A DNA stretch of 64,000 nt from Rhodoblastus sp963828185 (GCA_963828185.1 CAWHDV010000017.1:496001-560000); one strand, 5' to 3'; counted from the first letter of the stretch, positions 17,937 through 26,720 are shown. A program made the numbers and translations. The notes: generated by a model not told the origin, from the sequence alone.

Positions 17937-18488
17937 TCAGTGCGGGCTGACCTGGCCGCCGCCGCCGCCGACAAAGCCGCCGCCGCCGCCGCCATATCCG
18001 CCGCCGCCGGCATTGCCGCCGCCGCCGTATCCGCCGCCATTGCCGCCACCGTGACCATCGCCGCCATTGATCGAACCCAGCGCGCCTTCGGCTGAAATCA
18101 CCAGCGCGACCACGGCGTTGGTCTTGTTGGCGTCGAGATAAGACTGAATGGTCTGAGCGCCGACCGGATCGGCGCTCTTCATGTCAGCTTCCGCCTGCGC
18201 CACGCCCTGCGCCAGCGCGAGCGCCTGTTCGGCGTTGGTTTTATTGGTCGAGGCGCTGATCACGCCGCCGATCGCGCAAGGGTTGCTCGCCAAAAGGCCC
18301 TGAACGGCCTTGGTCAAAGCCTGGCCGCCATTCGGGTTGCGCCGCAACAGCGCGGCGATCTTGCCGCCGAGCCCGGGCTGCGCCTGCGGGCAGGCGCCCG
18401 GCGGGCGCGCCGCCTGGGCGAAGGAAGGACCGCCAAAAGAGGCGGCGGCCACGAAGGCCACAACGGAAATGAGCTTGAGGCCCCTCAT
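17937..18488 (-). CDS. Secreted protein with glycine-rich tail, unknown function
   Basis: A 183-residue protein. A signal peptide (MRGLKLISVVAFVAAASF, cleavage after SFAQA) precedes a helical domain of about 110 residues with two cysteines (ACPQAQ, NPCAIGG). The last 40 residues are almost only glycine with single Y, N, A and F (GGGYGGGGNAGGGGYGGGGG). It is the third gene of the export operon, 13 bp after the beta-barrel gene. Similar glycine-rich secreted proteins occur in alphaproteobacterial polysaccharide clusters, but no role is established; binding to the exported polymer is one possibility. Confidence 0.75.
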   Translation of the reverse strand: MRGLKLISVVAFVAAASFGGPSFAQAARPPGACPQAQPGLGGKIAALLRRNPNGGQALTKAVQGLLASNPCAIGGVISASTNKTNAEQALALAQGVAQAEADMKSADPVGAQTIQSYLDANKTNAVVALVISAEGALGSINGGDGHGGGNGGGYGGGGNAGGGGYGGGGGGFVGGGGGQVSPH

Positions 18489-18501
18489 GACATCCTCAAT
18501 T

Positions 18502-19878
18502 CTAGTAATGGTAAGTGACGCCGATGGTGGCGAGATTGTCGGTATAAGCGAGCGCGCCGAAGCCGTTGGAGACCGCGCGGGTGTATTGGTAGTCGAACGT
18601 CAACGCGTAATTGCGCCAGAAACCATAGGATGCGCCGGCGCCGGCGATCCAGGTCGCGGCATAGGCGGAGCTTCCCGAGTACCAGGTGTCGGCATAGCCG
18701 CCGCGCAGGGAGGCGGTCCAATATTCAAACATCTTATAGTCCGCCTGCAGCCGCGCCTGCAAGGTCTGGTTGGTGGCCGAAACCGTCGGGAGCGTCCCGA
18801 AACCGGCCGCCGTGCCGAAAGAATCATCAACGCTCGCCGCGACGGTGAGGTATTGCGTCGGATAATAGGTGACGCGGCCGCCGTAAGTCGGCGCCGTCAA
18901 AGCGCCGAAAACGCCGCGCGCGCTGAATTGCTGCTGCACGCCGGCGTAGGCCTCGCCGCGGAAAAGGCCGATCAGGTCGGATGAGAGACCGCCGATGACG
19001 CGATAGGCGTTGGTGTCATAATAGGAGGAGGCGTAATAGCGCCGCAAATCGCCGCCGACTTCGACAAAGCCGTTGACTTGCGGCGTCAACCAGTAGCCGC
19101 CGCGCACGAAAGCGCTGGCGTCGACGCCATTGAGGCCAGCGAATACGCCGTTCGGGGCGGGCTCGTAGAGCAACTGCTGCCCGCCGACGCCGACGCGGAC
19201 GAAAGTCTGCGACGTCAGCGTCTTTTCAATCGAAACGGCGCCCGTCGTCATATCGGTGAACTGGCGATAGGGGGTGATGGTGAGCGCCAGCGGCGCGCCG
19301 ACGAAACTTGTCGCCGCGCCAATCGCCGAACCGGTCGCCAGCGGCGAGCCGAACGCATTGTCTTCACGCGTATAGTCGAGCGAAAAATGCGTCACAATGT
19401 CGCTGGTCGGCGTCCAAATTTCGGCAAAACCGGCGCGCGCCGAGACGGTGGACGCCGTTTCGCCCAATTGGCTGTTGGAGCCGGGATAAAGCTGGGCGTC
19501 GGCGTTGGCGTAAAGCGTCGTCTTGTAGAGACCTTCATTGAGATCGGCCTCGACGTTGGGCGTCAAGCGCGCGCCGACGGCCGCCGCGCCGCCATTGGGC
19601 GTCATATAGACATTGTCGTTGTAAGACGCGCCGATGAAGATCGAGGGATAGACCATCCAGGCGCCAAGCGGGAAGCCGCCGAGCGGCGCCGGCCCGGAGG
19701 AGGCGGCAAGCGCCGTCGGCAGGGCCGAGCCGTCGATCGCAGCGCCCTGCGCGGGCGCGGCGGGGGCCGCGCCCGACGGCAAGTCGGCAGCCAACGCCGG
19801 AGACGAAACGACCGCCGCCATGGCGGCGGCGCCAATCATTCTTACGCAATAAGCTTGCTTGCCCCGTCCGCCGATCAT
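18502..19878 (-). CDS. Outer-membrane beta-barrel protein of the polysaccharide operon
   Basis: A 458-residue protein with a signal peptide ending SSPALAADLPSG, a proline/alanine-rich linker, then alternating strands typical of a beta-barrel (YNDNVYMTPNG, RVGVGGQQLLYEP, YWLTPQVNGFVEVGGDLRRY). It ends with an aromatic C-terminal residue (GVTYHY), the outer-membrane sorting signal. It resembles the 'putative beta-barrel porin 2' proteins of exopolysaccharide loci, thought to help the polymer cross the outer membrane. The long start at 19878 is preferred because it adds positive charge to the signal peptide; an ATG at 19839 is the alternative. Confidence 0.82.
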   Translation of the reverse strand: MIGGRGKQAYCVRMIGAAAMAAVVSSPALAADLPSGAAPAAPAQGAAIDGSALPTALAASSGPAPLGGFPLGAWMVYPSIFIGASYNDNVYMTPNGGAAAVGARLTPNVEADLNEGLYKTTLYANADAQLYPGSNSQLGETASTVSARAGFAEIWTPTSDIVTHFSLDYTREDNAFGSPLATGSAIGAATSFVGAPLALTITPYRQFTDMTTGAVSIEKTLTSQTFVRVGVGGQQLLYEPAPNGVFAGLNGVDASAFVRGGYWLTPQVNGFVEVGGDLRRYYASSYYDTNAYRVIGGLSSDLIGLFRGEAYAGVQQQFSARGVFGALTAPTYGGRVTYYPTQYLTVAASVDDSFGTAAGFGTLPTVSATNQTLQARLQADYKMFEYWTASLRGGYADTWYSGSSAYAATWIAGAGASYGFWRNYALTFDYQYTRAVSNGFGALAYTDNLATIGVTYHY

Positions 19879-20120
19879 TGGGTCTTTCCGTTTCGCCTAT
19901 ACATGCCAGTCGAAATAATTCAGTTATTTATCACGTTTGTGACGCTACGCGAGGCCGCCCGCTGACGCCCTCACGCTTCCGTGATTTGAACATGGCAGAA
20001 CATTGTCCGCAAAGCAAACGATGACGGGTCCCGATACATGCCAACCTCCCCTGACCTAATGATTCGGTTCGGAATGTTGCATAAAGAACACGCTGGCGCA
20101 GGTCGCCGCAGACAGCCATC

Positions 20121-20157
20121 ACGACAGACAAAGAGCTTCCAGCACCTTGTCTGTCGT
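20121..20157. terminator. Perfect 11-bp inverted repeat downstream of wza
   Basis: ACGACAGACAA at 20121-20131 pairs with TTGTCTGTCGT at 20147-20157 across a 15-base loop. It lies about 64 bp beyond the true end of the wza-like gene and upstream of the beta-barrel gene. No T-run follows on either strand, so it may attenuate transcription or protect an mRNA end. The rest of 19879-20220 shows no gene I can support. Confidence 0.45.
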
Positions 20158-20220
20158 CAGGCGCGCAATGATCGTCGCGCCGACGCCCGCCGCAAGGGGC
20201 AAGCGCTAACGTCTGGAGAG

Positions 20221-20815
20221 CTAGAAATAACGCTGAGGAAGACGCATCAAATCGCCAGGCAGAACCGGGATTGTCGGAGACAATGGGTAATCATGGAAGC
20301 CAGATTCGCCGACATGCTGGATTTGCACGGTCGAACTCCTTGGCGCGATAGGTGGCGCCGCCAGCGAGCGCGATGGCGCTCATCACATTGAGGCCGTCCT
20401 TGAAGGGATATTCGCCCGGCTTCGCGACCTCGCCCATGATATAGAACGGGCGATAACTCGCGACCTCGACCGTGACTTTCGGATTGCGCAGATATTCGCT
20501 GTTGAACTTTTGCGCCAGAGCCTGCTCCATTTGCTGCTTGCTCAGGCCGGCCGCCTTCACGGTTCCCGCCAAAGGCAAAGAGACAAATCCGGCGGAGTTG
20601 ATGTCATATAGGCCGGACAGGCGGTCCTCGCCGAAAACGGTGACTTTGATTTTGTCGCCCGGCTGCAACGCCGGCGACGTCGTCGACGCCTGATGGATCA
20701 GCGCCTGCTCTTCGGCCGGCGACGCCGGACCCAGGCTCGGGACGCTGTCGCAGCCAGCGAGGGCGACACAACCAACAAGCATAGCGACTCTGAATGTCGC
20801 CGCCAAGAATCGCAT
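20221..20815 (-). pseudogene. wza: Wza-like polysaccharide export lipoprotein, frameshifted near the end
   Basis: The frame from ATG 20815 gives a lipoprotein signal (VGCVALAGC) and the polysaccharide-export and SLBB-like domains (LQPGDKIKVTVFGEDRLSG, YIMGEVAKPGEYPFKDG, ALAGGATYRAKEFD). It then runs out of frame and stops at 20291. One base over, the expected ending VQIQHVGESGFHDYPLSP and VLPGDLMRLPQRYF follows, to a TAG at 20221. An extra base near 20329 explains this. The intact protein of about 197 residues is the short outer-membrane-side export protein used with Wzc/ExoP. As the promoter-proximal gene of the cluster its loss would affect export. Confidence 0.85.
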
Positions 20816-20845
20816 AGCGCCTCACTGCAATAATTCGATTTACTG

Positions 20846-20874
20846 TAAATAAGGAATAGACCTGCAGCGGTCAA
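20846..20874 (-). promoter_or_regulatory. Sigma-70-like promoter of the polysaccharide operon
   Basis: On the minus strand TTGACC (20874-20869) and TATTTA (20851-20846) are separated by 17 bp and lie about 35-60 bp before the wza ATG. The ATG itself has GAGG a few bases upstream. The AT-rich spacer stands out in the GC-rich surroundings. Confidence 0.5.
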
Positions 20875-21115
20875 CCAGGATTCCTCGATCAGCTCCGTCG
20901 CTGCGTCAATTGGCGGAAATATGCTTAATTTCAATACGAAGCGCGCTTGTTGCGCTTTCCTTCACGCGACGACACAGGATTGCCAGTCCGCAACGGATAG
21001 ACGCTCGCGGCGTCTCGGAATTGTTCGGCGCGCCAAGAAGCGGACTTTGCCGGCCGTGGCGCAAAGCGGCGCCGTCATATCGAGCATGATGACCGCCGCC
21101 TGGCCCGCGCCGCTC

Positions 21116-21181
21116 GGCGTGCGGGGCGTTGACGCATGGCGTGCGGGGCGTTGACGCATGGCGTGCGGGGCGTTGACGCAT
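21116..21181. repeat. Three perfect 22-bp tandem repeats
   Basis: Three identical, adjacent 22-bp units (21116-21137, 21138-21159, 21160-21181), each containing GCGGGGCGTTGACGCATG across the junction. They end 11 bp before the stop of the small gene at 21193-21414, so they are in its 3' flank. Function unknown; variable-number repeats are possible. The rest of 20875-21115 shows no gene I can support. Confidence 0.9.
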
Positions 21182-21192
21182 GGCGCTCGAGT

Positions 21193-21414
21193 TCAAGCGG
21201 CGTCGATCGCCAATTTCGGCACGCCGTTTTTTTGCGCGTGATCCAAAGCGGTTTCGAGAACGCGGCGCGCCGTTTGCAAGGCTTGCAGCAGGGATTGCTC
21301 GACTTCGTCGGCGGAGGCGTCGGCCTTGGCCGCGCAATCGGCGATGTCCTGGGCGGCATATTCGATCTCGAGCAAAAGCTGTTCGAGATGATCCGCGACA
21401 ATCGTCCTCGCCAT
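21193..21414 (-). CDS. Small helical protein, unknown
   Basis: A 73-residue, almost fully helical protein (ADHLEQLLLEIEYAAQDIAD, EVEQSLLQALQTARRVLETA) with heptad-like leucine spacing that suggests a coiled coil or helical bundle. It resembles in size and style the small proteins near the XRE regulators further on (25.3, 29.6, 32.1 and 32.7 kb), though it lacks their 'ASINLxYAQAEI' core. It is separated from the polysaccharide operon promoter by the tandem repeats. No function can be assigned. Confidence 0.6.
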   Translation of the reverse strand: MARTIVADHLEQLLLEIEYAAQDIADCAAKADASADEVEQSLLQALQTARRVLETALDHAQKNGVPKLAIDAA

Positions 21415-21579
21415 ATTTGTTTCGTCCCGCGCTATCGATTCTACAACCTATGGTTGCCACGCTTGTTTTAAGACGGCGTTAACAAATAGGCGAGAATTGC
21501 AATTGCGATTAAGCGGGATGCAGCCGGGAGCCGCAATCGTCGCGGGGACGCTCCCACCCGGCGGCGCAACATCGCTCGG

Positions 21580-21975
21580 TCAGCGCGTCAGCGCGGGACG
21601 TTCGGGCTCGGAGTTGCGAATCGGAGCGAACGCCCGCCCTAAACGCGCCGCCGCGCGCGCGTCGACGCCACAGCCGGAACTTTGCGCGGGTGAGCGCCGG
21701 ATCGGCCGATCGACGGGAGTCGCGCCCATCAGCGACGGCGTGAATATCGCCAGTTGCAGGGCAAAGCCAAGCGTTTCCAGAAAAGGAAACGGCCCATCAG
21801 GCCCTTGGAGAGCAAGCTTTGACTTGGCGAGCCAATGGCTTGCGGTCTCTTCGTTTTTCGCTGGCGGAATAAGCGCCGCGGATTCGAGGCCGTGGCCGTC
21901 GATGAGCTCCGGGAGTCGCCGGGCTGTTTTGGTTGACGGCGTCGTTTGCCGAAAAGCCTCCGCTGGCGCCGCCAT
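21580..21975 (-). CDS. Hypothetical protein
   Basis: From the ATG at 21975, preceded by AGGA at good spacing, the frame gives 131 residues (MAAPAEAFRQTTPSTKTARR at the start, then ELIDGHGLESAALIPPAKNE and FLETLGFALQLAIFTPSL). The composition is protein-like over the first 95 residues and arginine/alanine-rich after that. No family recognised. The opposite strand also has an open frame, which I take as a shadow. Confidence 0.4.
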   Translation of the reverse strand: MAAPAEAFRQTTPSTKTARRLPELIDGHGLESAALIPPAKNEETASHWLAKSKLALQGPDGPFPFLETLGFALQLAIFTPSLMGATPVDRPIRRSPAQSSGCGVDARAAARLGRAFAPIRNSEPERPALTR

Positions 21976-22203
21976 GGCGGATCCTCGCATCGATGAATGA
22001 GAAAGCCGCAATAACTGATCGCCGCGCACGCCGCCGCGCTGGGCGTAACCGTCGTGACCAATAATCTTCGTGATTTCGCCAAATATCCTGGCGTCATGAT
22101 AGAAAATTGGCTGACGCCCACGTCCTGACGTCGCTGCACGCTCCAACCGACGCCCATTCCATGCCCGTTTCGTTCCTCGCTGTTCAGAAACTCCGGCGGG
22201 CGG

Positions 22204-22860
22204 CTAATAAGTGCCGGAAACAGTCGGCGCGTTTTGCATTTCCTTCTTTCGTTCCTCCGTGGCCTTCAGGTCGTAAGCCGAAGGCTGTCTAGGTTGGTCC
22301 GGCGCCACACCTGGCGCCGTCGTCGGGCCCTGCCCTGCGCTCGGGTCCAGCCCCTCCGCGGGAACGGCGGCGGCGGCCGCCGCAGCCGCGGCCGCCGCAG
22401 CGCGCGCCTTCTGCGCCTGCGCCCAGCTCTTTTGCGCCTGCGCTCGCTGCGATTCCGAAATTCCCTTGTCGAGGCGCGAGACGGTCCTCGAGCGGAATTC
22501 CAGCGAAGCGATGTCTCCGTCGACAACGGGGAGTACGGTTGTTGCACTCCCATTGACTTGAAATCCGCGCAGGGCCGGCTCGAATTCGACGCGCCGGCGC
22601 CCGAAGCCGGCGATCATGCAGCGCTTGAACGCCTGCTCGCACTCGGCGCGCGAACCGAAACGCGGCGATTTTTCATCGAGTTCGGCCAGCGCGTTGGCAT
22701 AGGCGTTGCCGCACTGCTGCGGCGTGAGCAAGGACGAGAGTTCGCAGCTTGCGGCGGTGGAAAACACGCGTCCTCCAGCGCTTTGGGCCAATGCCGCCGG
22801 CGGCGCGCAGAGGGCGAAAAGCATCAGGCTGGCGAAACAGGCGAAGGTCGTTTGGCGCAT
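22204..22860 (-). CDS. Secreted protein, DUF1190/YgiB-like
   Basis: Starting at the ATG at 22860, the 218-residue protein has a signal peptide (MRQTTFACFASLMLFALCAP, cleavage after ALAQS). It then has a cysteine-containing core with SCELSSLLTPQQCGNAYANA and FGSRAECEQAFKRCMIAGFG, which has the 'ECxxAYxxAL ... xxxCE' look of the DUF1190 (YgiB) family. A poly-alanine stretch and a proline/glutamine-rich tail follow. Role unknown. It is divergent from ugd. Confidence 0.65.
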   Translation of the reverse strand: MRQTTFACFASLMLFALCAPPAALAQSAGGRVFSTAASCELSSLLTPQQCGNAYANALAELDEKSPRFGSRAECEQAFKRCMIAGFGRRRVEFEPALRGFQVNGSATTVLPVVDGDIASLEFRSRTVSRLDKGISESQRAQAQKSWAQAQKARAAAAAAAAAAAAVPAEGLDPSAGQGPTTAPGVAPDQPRQPSAYDLKATEERKKEMQNAPTVSGTY

Positions 22861-23188
22861 TGGATCAAATCCCAATTTTGCTGCGTCGTCGGCGCAAAAG
22901 TTGATTGCGCCGGCAAAGCGAAAGCTTTTTAGCAGCGATAGGCGCGCGGGCAAAGTTGCGCCCTCGCCAGAGCCGCCCTGCGTCGTGGAGGTCTTGATCG
23001 CCACGGCGACTGCGAACAGGCCCGCGTTTCTTTGCCTCGCCGTTTTCCTCCGCGGAAATTTGGATGCGATCGAGCATCCGGCTGCTTTTGTCGTGCGATT
23101 TTGACAAAGCCGTGGTAGGCAGCGCCGTTCTCGGCGTCCGGGCGCCCTGCCCGGTCTTTATCAATTCATCAATCAGAAGCTCTCGACC
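22861..23188. other. Divergent intergenic region between the DUF1190-like gene and ugd
   Basis: About 330 bp with no convincing small gene. A TTGACA at 23101-23106 lies 83 bp before the ugd start, but no good -10 box follows at the right distance. Confidence 0.4.
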
Positions 23189-24493
23189 ATGAAAATAGCG
23201 ATGATCGGTTCCGGTTATGTCGGTTTGGTCTCAGGCGTCTGTTTCGCCGATTTCGGCCATCACGTCACATGCGTCGACAAGGATCCGGCGCGCATCGAAG
23301 CGCTTCTGCGCGGCGAAATCCCGATTTTCGAACCGGGCCTCGATGAACTCGTCGCCTCGAACGTCCGCCAGGGGCGGCTCGCATTTACGACCGATCTGCC
23401 CCGCGCCGTCGCGGACGCCGACGTCGTCTTCATCGCCGTCGGCACGCCGTCGCGGCGCGGCGACGGTTTCGCCGACCTCTCCTACATCTATGCCGCGGCT
23501 CGCGAGATCGCCAAAGCGATCAACGGCTATACCGTGATCGTCACCAAATCGACCGTGCCGGTCGGGACCGGCGATGAGGTGGAGCGGGTGGTTGCGGAAG
23601 CTCGGCCCGACGCGGAATTCGCCGTCTGCTCCAATCCGGAATTCTTGCGCGAAGGCGCGGCGATCGACGACTTCAAACGGCCGGACCGCATCGTCGTCGG
23701 CACGACCGACCCGCGCGCCCGTGAAGTGATGAGCGACGTCTATCGCCCGCTCAATCTCAATCAGCCGCCTTTGTTCTTCGTCGAGCGCCGCACGGCGGAA
23801 CTGATCAAATACGCCGCTAACTCCTTCCTCGCCACCAAGGTCACGTTCATCAACGAGATGGCTGACCTTTGCGAAAAGGTCGGCGCCAATGTCCAGGATG
23901 TCGCGCGCGGCATGGGCATGGACAATCGCATCGGTTCGAAATTCCTGCATGCGGGACCGGGCTATGGCGGCTCCTGCTTCCCAAAAGACACGCTGGCGCT
24001 GGTCAAGACGGCGCAGGATTACGATACGCCGCTGCGCATCGTCGAGGCGGTCGTCGCGGTCAACGACCAACGCAAACGCGGCATGGCCAAGCGCATCATC
24101 GCCGCCTGCGGCGGTTCGGTGCGCGGCAAGTCCATCGCTCTTCTCGGCCTCGCCTTCAAGCTCAACACCGACGACATGCGCGACGCGCCGTCGATTGCGA
24201 TCGTCACCGCCTTGGAAGACGCCGGCGCGAAAGTGCGCGCCTATGATCCGAAAGCCATGGACCAGGCCCGCCAGGTCATGCCGAATGTCACTTTCTGCGA
24301 GGACCCCTATGATTGCGCGAAAGGGGCCGAGGCGCTGGTGATCGTCACCGAATGGGACGAGTTTCGCGCGCTCGATTTGCCGCGGATCAAATCCGCGCTC
24401 GCGACTCCGAATCTGATCGACCTGCGCAACATCTACCGGCCCGCCGACGCCAAGAAGCACGGCTTCACTTATTCGAGCATCGGGCGCGCCTGA
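23189..24493 (+). CDS. ugd: UDP-glucose 6-dehydrogenase
   Basis: A 434-residue enzyme that oxidises UDP-glucose to UDP-glucuronate with two NAD+. It has the N-terminal NAD-binding motif MIGSGYVGLVSGVCFADFGH, the substrate-site NPEFLREGAAIDDFKRPDRI, and the catalytic cysteine in GPGYGGSCFPKDTLAL (near residue 261). It ends with a UDP-binding third domain (LGLAFKLNTDDMRDAPS). Length matches the family. It sits next to the polysaccharide cluster on the opposite strand and would supply the uronic acid donor. The ATG follows a short AG-rich stretch. Confidence 0.96.
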   Translation: MKIAMIGSGYVGLVSGVCFADFGHHVTCVDKDPARIEALLRGEIPIFEPGLDELVASNVRQGRLAFTTDLPRAVADADVVFIAVGTPSRRGDGFADLSYIYAAAREIAKAINGYTVIVTKSTVPVGTGDEVERVVAEARPDAEFAVCSNPEFLREGAAIDDFKRPDRIVVGTTDPRAREVMSDVYRPLNLNQPPLFFVERRTAELIKYAANSFLATKVTFINEMADLCEKVGANVQDVARGMGMDNRIGSKFLHAGPGYGGSCFPKDTLALVKTAQDYDTPLRIVEAVVAVNDQRKRGMAKRIIAACGGSVRGKSIALLGLAFKLNTDDMRDAPSIAIVTALEDAGAKVRAYDPKAMDQARQVMPNVTFCEDPYDCAKGAEALVIVTEWDEFRALDLPRIKSALATPNLIDLRNIYRPADAKKHGFTYSSIGRA

Positions 24494-24660
24494 AGCCACA
24501 GTTTCGGCCCATGGTTCTTAAAATGCCGCGAAATGCCTGCCGAAAATGCCTTTTTCCACATTGAACCTGTTGCTGGCAAGGCTTTAACCCGTCAAACATG
24601 ATCGTTAAGTTCTGAACGATTAGCGCCGCCAGCGCCTGGCAATGATGGAAAATCGCAACA

Positions 24661-24980
24661 ATGGCCAAGTCCGACGCCAACTTCATCGACAGGCATGTCG
24701 GCATGCGTGTGCGCAGGACGCGCTTGTTTGGCGACAGGGGTCAGGCGCAATTGGCCGCCGCGCTCGGAGTTTCGCTGATGAACTGCAGAAATACGAGAGC
24801 GGCTTCCGGCGGATCGATGCGGGCGTCTTGTTGAAAATATGCCAAACTTTCGAAGTGCGGGCTTCGTTCTTCTTCCAAGACATGCGGGTCAATGGACCTG
24901 TCGGCGAAGCTGAGGAAGAAGTCGATAATCTTGCTTCTTTAGCGGTGGCGAGAAACTCAGCCGGCGCGTCGTCGCGCTAG
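24661..24980 (+). pseudogene. XRE-type regulator with a frameshift in the helix-turn-helix
   Basis: From ATG 24661 the frame reads NFIDRHVGMRVRRTRLFGD and GQAQLAAALGVSL, then leaves the family. One base over it continues ELQKYESGFRRIDAGVLLKI and FEVRASFFFQDMRVNGPV to a stop at 24978-24980. Loss of one base near 24778 explains this. The joined product of about 107 residues is a close relative of the XRE gene at 30543-31001. The gene lies 350 bp upstream of a small helical protein on the same strand, the same pairing as at three other places in the window. Confidence 0.75.
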
Positions 24981-25263
24981 GCGTCACACGCCTTGCGCCC
25001 CCCATTCGGAAATAACTGGGAATGGGACGCGGCCGAAAATGCCCGAATCGAACCTTCCATGACGCCATCATTTCGAGCCAGCGCGGAAAATGCGGTCGGC
25101 CGCAAGACGGGCCCGATCGCGGCCCGGTCGCGCCATTTCGCCCTTCCGAGCGTTCCCTCTTGCGTCAACGCCATCGTCGTCGATGGATGAAATCCGCAGT
25201 CTTGTCCAGCTAGCACGCCTAACACCAAAGTTCAGTGTATTTCAGCGACTTACTTTCCCCTGT

Positions 25264-25277
25264 TTGACGCAGATCAA
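25264..25277 (+). promoter_or_regulatory. FNR/FixK-type box upstream of the small gene at 25333
   Basis: TTGACGCAGATCAA matches the Crp/Fnr-family consensus TTG(A/C)-N6-(T/G)CAA exactly. Its centre is 62 bp before the ATG, so activation at about -41.5 is possible if transcription starts about 20 bp before the ATG. The upstream stretch 24981-25263 contains no gene I can support. Confidence 0.6.
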
Positions 25278-25332
25278 ATTCGGCGCGCGCCTCGGGGTTA
25301 TGCTTAAAAAAAATGAATTGGGAGGAGAAAAC

Positions 25333-25524
25333 ATGTCGACGACAACCAATCTCAAAGAGATCGCTTCGATCAATCTGTCGTTCGCGCAAGCCGAAATCGG
25401 AATGTGCGACGATAGCGAGTCCATATCGCGAGCGATCAATCATGTTCAACAGGCGCTCGCTTGCTTGAGCATCCTGGCGCCGGAATTTAGCGCGCCAGAC
25501 GACGCCAGCGAAGAGGCCGCTTAG
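25333..25524 (+). CDS. Small helical protein A (63 aa), possible low-oxygen-regulated family
   Basis: A strong GGGAGGAG ribosome site precedes the ATG. The protein contains LKEIASINLSFAQAEIGMCD followed by SISRAINHVQQALACLSIL and ends SAPDDASEEAA. It is clearly paralogous to the product of 29605-29796 (same length, shared ASINL-F/Y-AQAEI, H-QQA and APDDASE). Two helices are predicted by eye, with no signal peptide or cysteine pair. An XRE gene lies upstream and an FNR/FixK box 60 bp before the start. Function unknown. Confidence 0.7.
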   Translation: MSTTTNLKEIASINLSFAQAEIGMCDDSESISRAINHVQQALACLSILAPEFSAPDDASEEAA

Positions 25525-25731
25525 ACGGGGCAGCACATTACGCGGGCGGCACGCGCAAGCGCATAGGACACATCGGCTCGATCATCTCTGCCGCAGATGT
25601 TTTCGGAAACGGAAAGAAAAAACCCCGCTGGGGCGAACCAAGCGAGGCTAGCTCGGGGGAGGGATATACGCCAGGAAACACCGGAAGCCTTGCGCGGTCA
25701 AGCATCATTTTGCAATGCAGCATTGCATTAA

Positions 25732-25758
25732 AAGGCTTACCCCTTGGATAAGGTTTGC
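25732..25758. repeat. Solo IS1595-type terminal inverted repeat
   Basis: AAGGCTTACCCCTTGGATAA and the bases after it match the left terminal repeat of the transposon at 39837 at all but a few positions, with one base missing. No partner end is recognisable nearby, so this is a scar or the end of an eroded element. It lies 73 bp upstream of the fragment described next. Confidence 0.5.
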
Positions 25759-25821
25759 CTATTTAGCGCATGCGCGCGGCCGATTTCTTTTGGTCGCGAT
25801 AATTATTTTGTAAGCCGATGA

Positions 25822-25971
25822 TTATGAATGGCTTTCAATGTCGAGGCGCTGTTCGACGCGTCTGATGCGCGCTTCGAGGTCGGCGATGATGTTGCCGTGG
25901 GCGATGACGGACGAAGGGTAATCAATAACGGCGCGGCGCAGCCCGACAATCTGCTCGCGGCCACGCTCAAC
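25822..25971 (-). pseudogene. C-terminal fragment of an unknown protein
   Basis: An open stretch without a start codon reads ERGREQIVGLRRAVIDYPSS, VIAHGNIIADLEARIRRVEQ and RLDIESHS, then TAA. It is protein-like, with a heptad-like helix, and stops abruptly on its N-terminal side at an in-frame TGA. I take it as the end of a truncated gene. The AT-rich stretch 25972-26249 that follows holds no gene but probably the promoter of the iorA-like gene. Confidence 0.4.
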
Positions 25972-26249
25972 TCATAGGCGCCTAGAAATAAAATATGGAG
26001 TTATAAGATCGCACATTCGGTCGAAAGCTTAGCATGTACATCCGTAATTAGCCAATGTATCAACGGCATGCCCGAAGCTATTAATAATTATCACGTGATT
26101 TTTATTTGCTTTAAGTGTAATAAATACGTATAAATGCATAAATATGTTGTATTGAAAACGTACGTTACGTTCGTGTCGTTGTCGCGCAAGCAAGATCGAA
26201 TAGCCGGTGCAAGGCCGCCGAGCTTTGCGCAAGCCTACGGAGGGATGCG

Positions 26250-26720
26250 ATGGCCAGTCCCAGGCAACTCACGGTCAACGGGCAGCGTGTTTCGGTCAAC
26301 GTTGACGATCCTGAAACGCCGCTCCTTTATGTGCTGCGCGATAGCCTCGAACTGCATGGACCGCGTTTCGGCTGCGGCTTGGGGCAGTGCGGAGCCTGCA
26401 CCGTACACCTCGACGGCAAGGCGGTGCGCTCATGCGTAACGCCGCTCTCCTCTGTGGCGAGCGGCGCGCGCATCGTCACCCTGGAAGGCCTTGGCACGCC
26501 GGAAAAACCCCATCCGTTGCAGCGGGCCTTCATCGAGGAGCAGGCGGTTCAGTGCGGCTACTGCATCAACGGCATGATCATGGAATCGGCCGCGTTGCTC
26601 GCCCACAACAAGAAGCCGAGCGAGGCCGAGATCAAGGATGCCCTCGCGCACAACCTGTGCCGCTGTGGAACGCATCTACGCATCGTCCGCGCCGTTCGCC
26701 GCGCCGCCGGTTACGCGTGA
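26250..26720 (+). CDS. iorA: Molybdenum hydroxylase small subunit, [2Fe-2S] (isoquinoline 1-oxidoreductase alpha-like)
   Basis: A 156-residue iron-sulfur subunit. The plant-type cluster ligands are C42, C47, C50 and C62 (GCGLGQCGACTVHLDG), and the second cluster is bound by VQCGYCINGM and NLCRCGTH. It passes electrons from the molybdopterin subunit. GGAGGG precedes the ATG, and the large-subunit gene follows after 11 bp. This two-subunit layout without a FAD subunit is typical of the IorAB-type aldehyde/N-heterocycle oxidoreductases, which donate electrons to a cytochrome. Confidence 0.92.
   Translation: MASPRQLTVNGQRVSVNVDDPETPLLYVLRDSLELHGPRFGCGLGQCGACTVHLDGKAVRSCVTPLSSVASGARIVTLEGLGTPEKPHPLQRAFIEEQAVQCGYCINGMIMESAALLAHNKKPSEAEIKDALAHNLCRCGTHLRIVRAVRRAAGYA

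Noticed and set aside
25020..25060. GGTTCGATTC-like stretch on the minus strand as a tRNA T-arm
   Set aside because: No acceptor stem, anticodon arm or CCA end fits around it.
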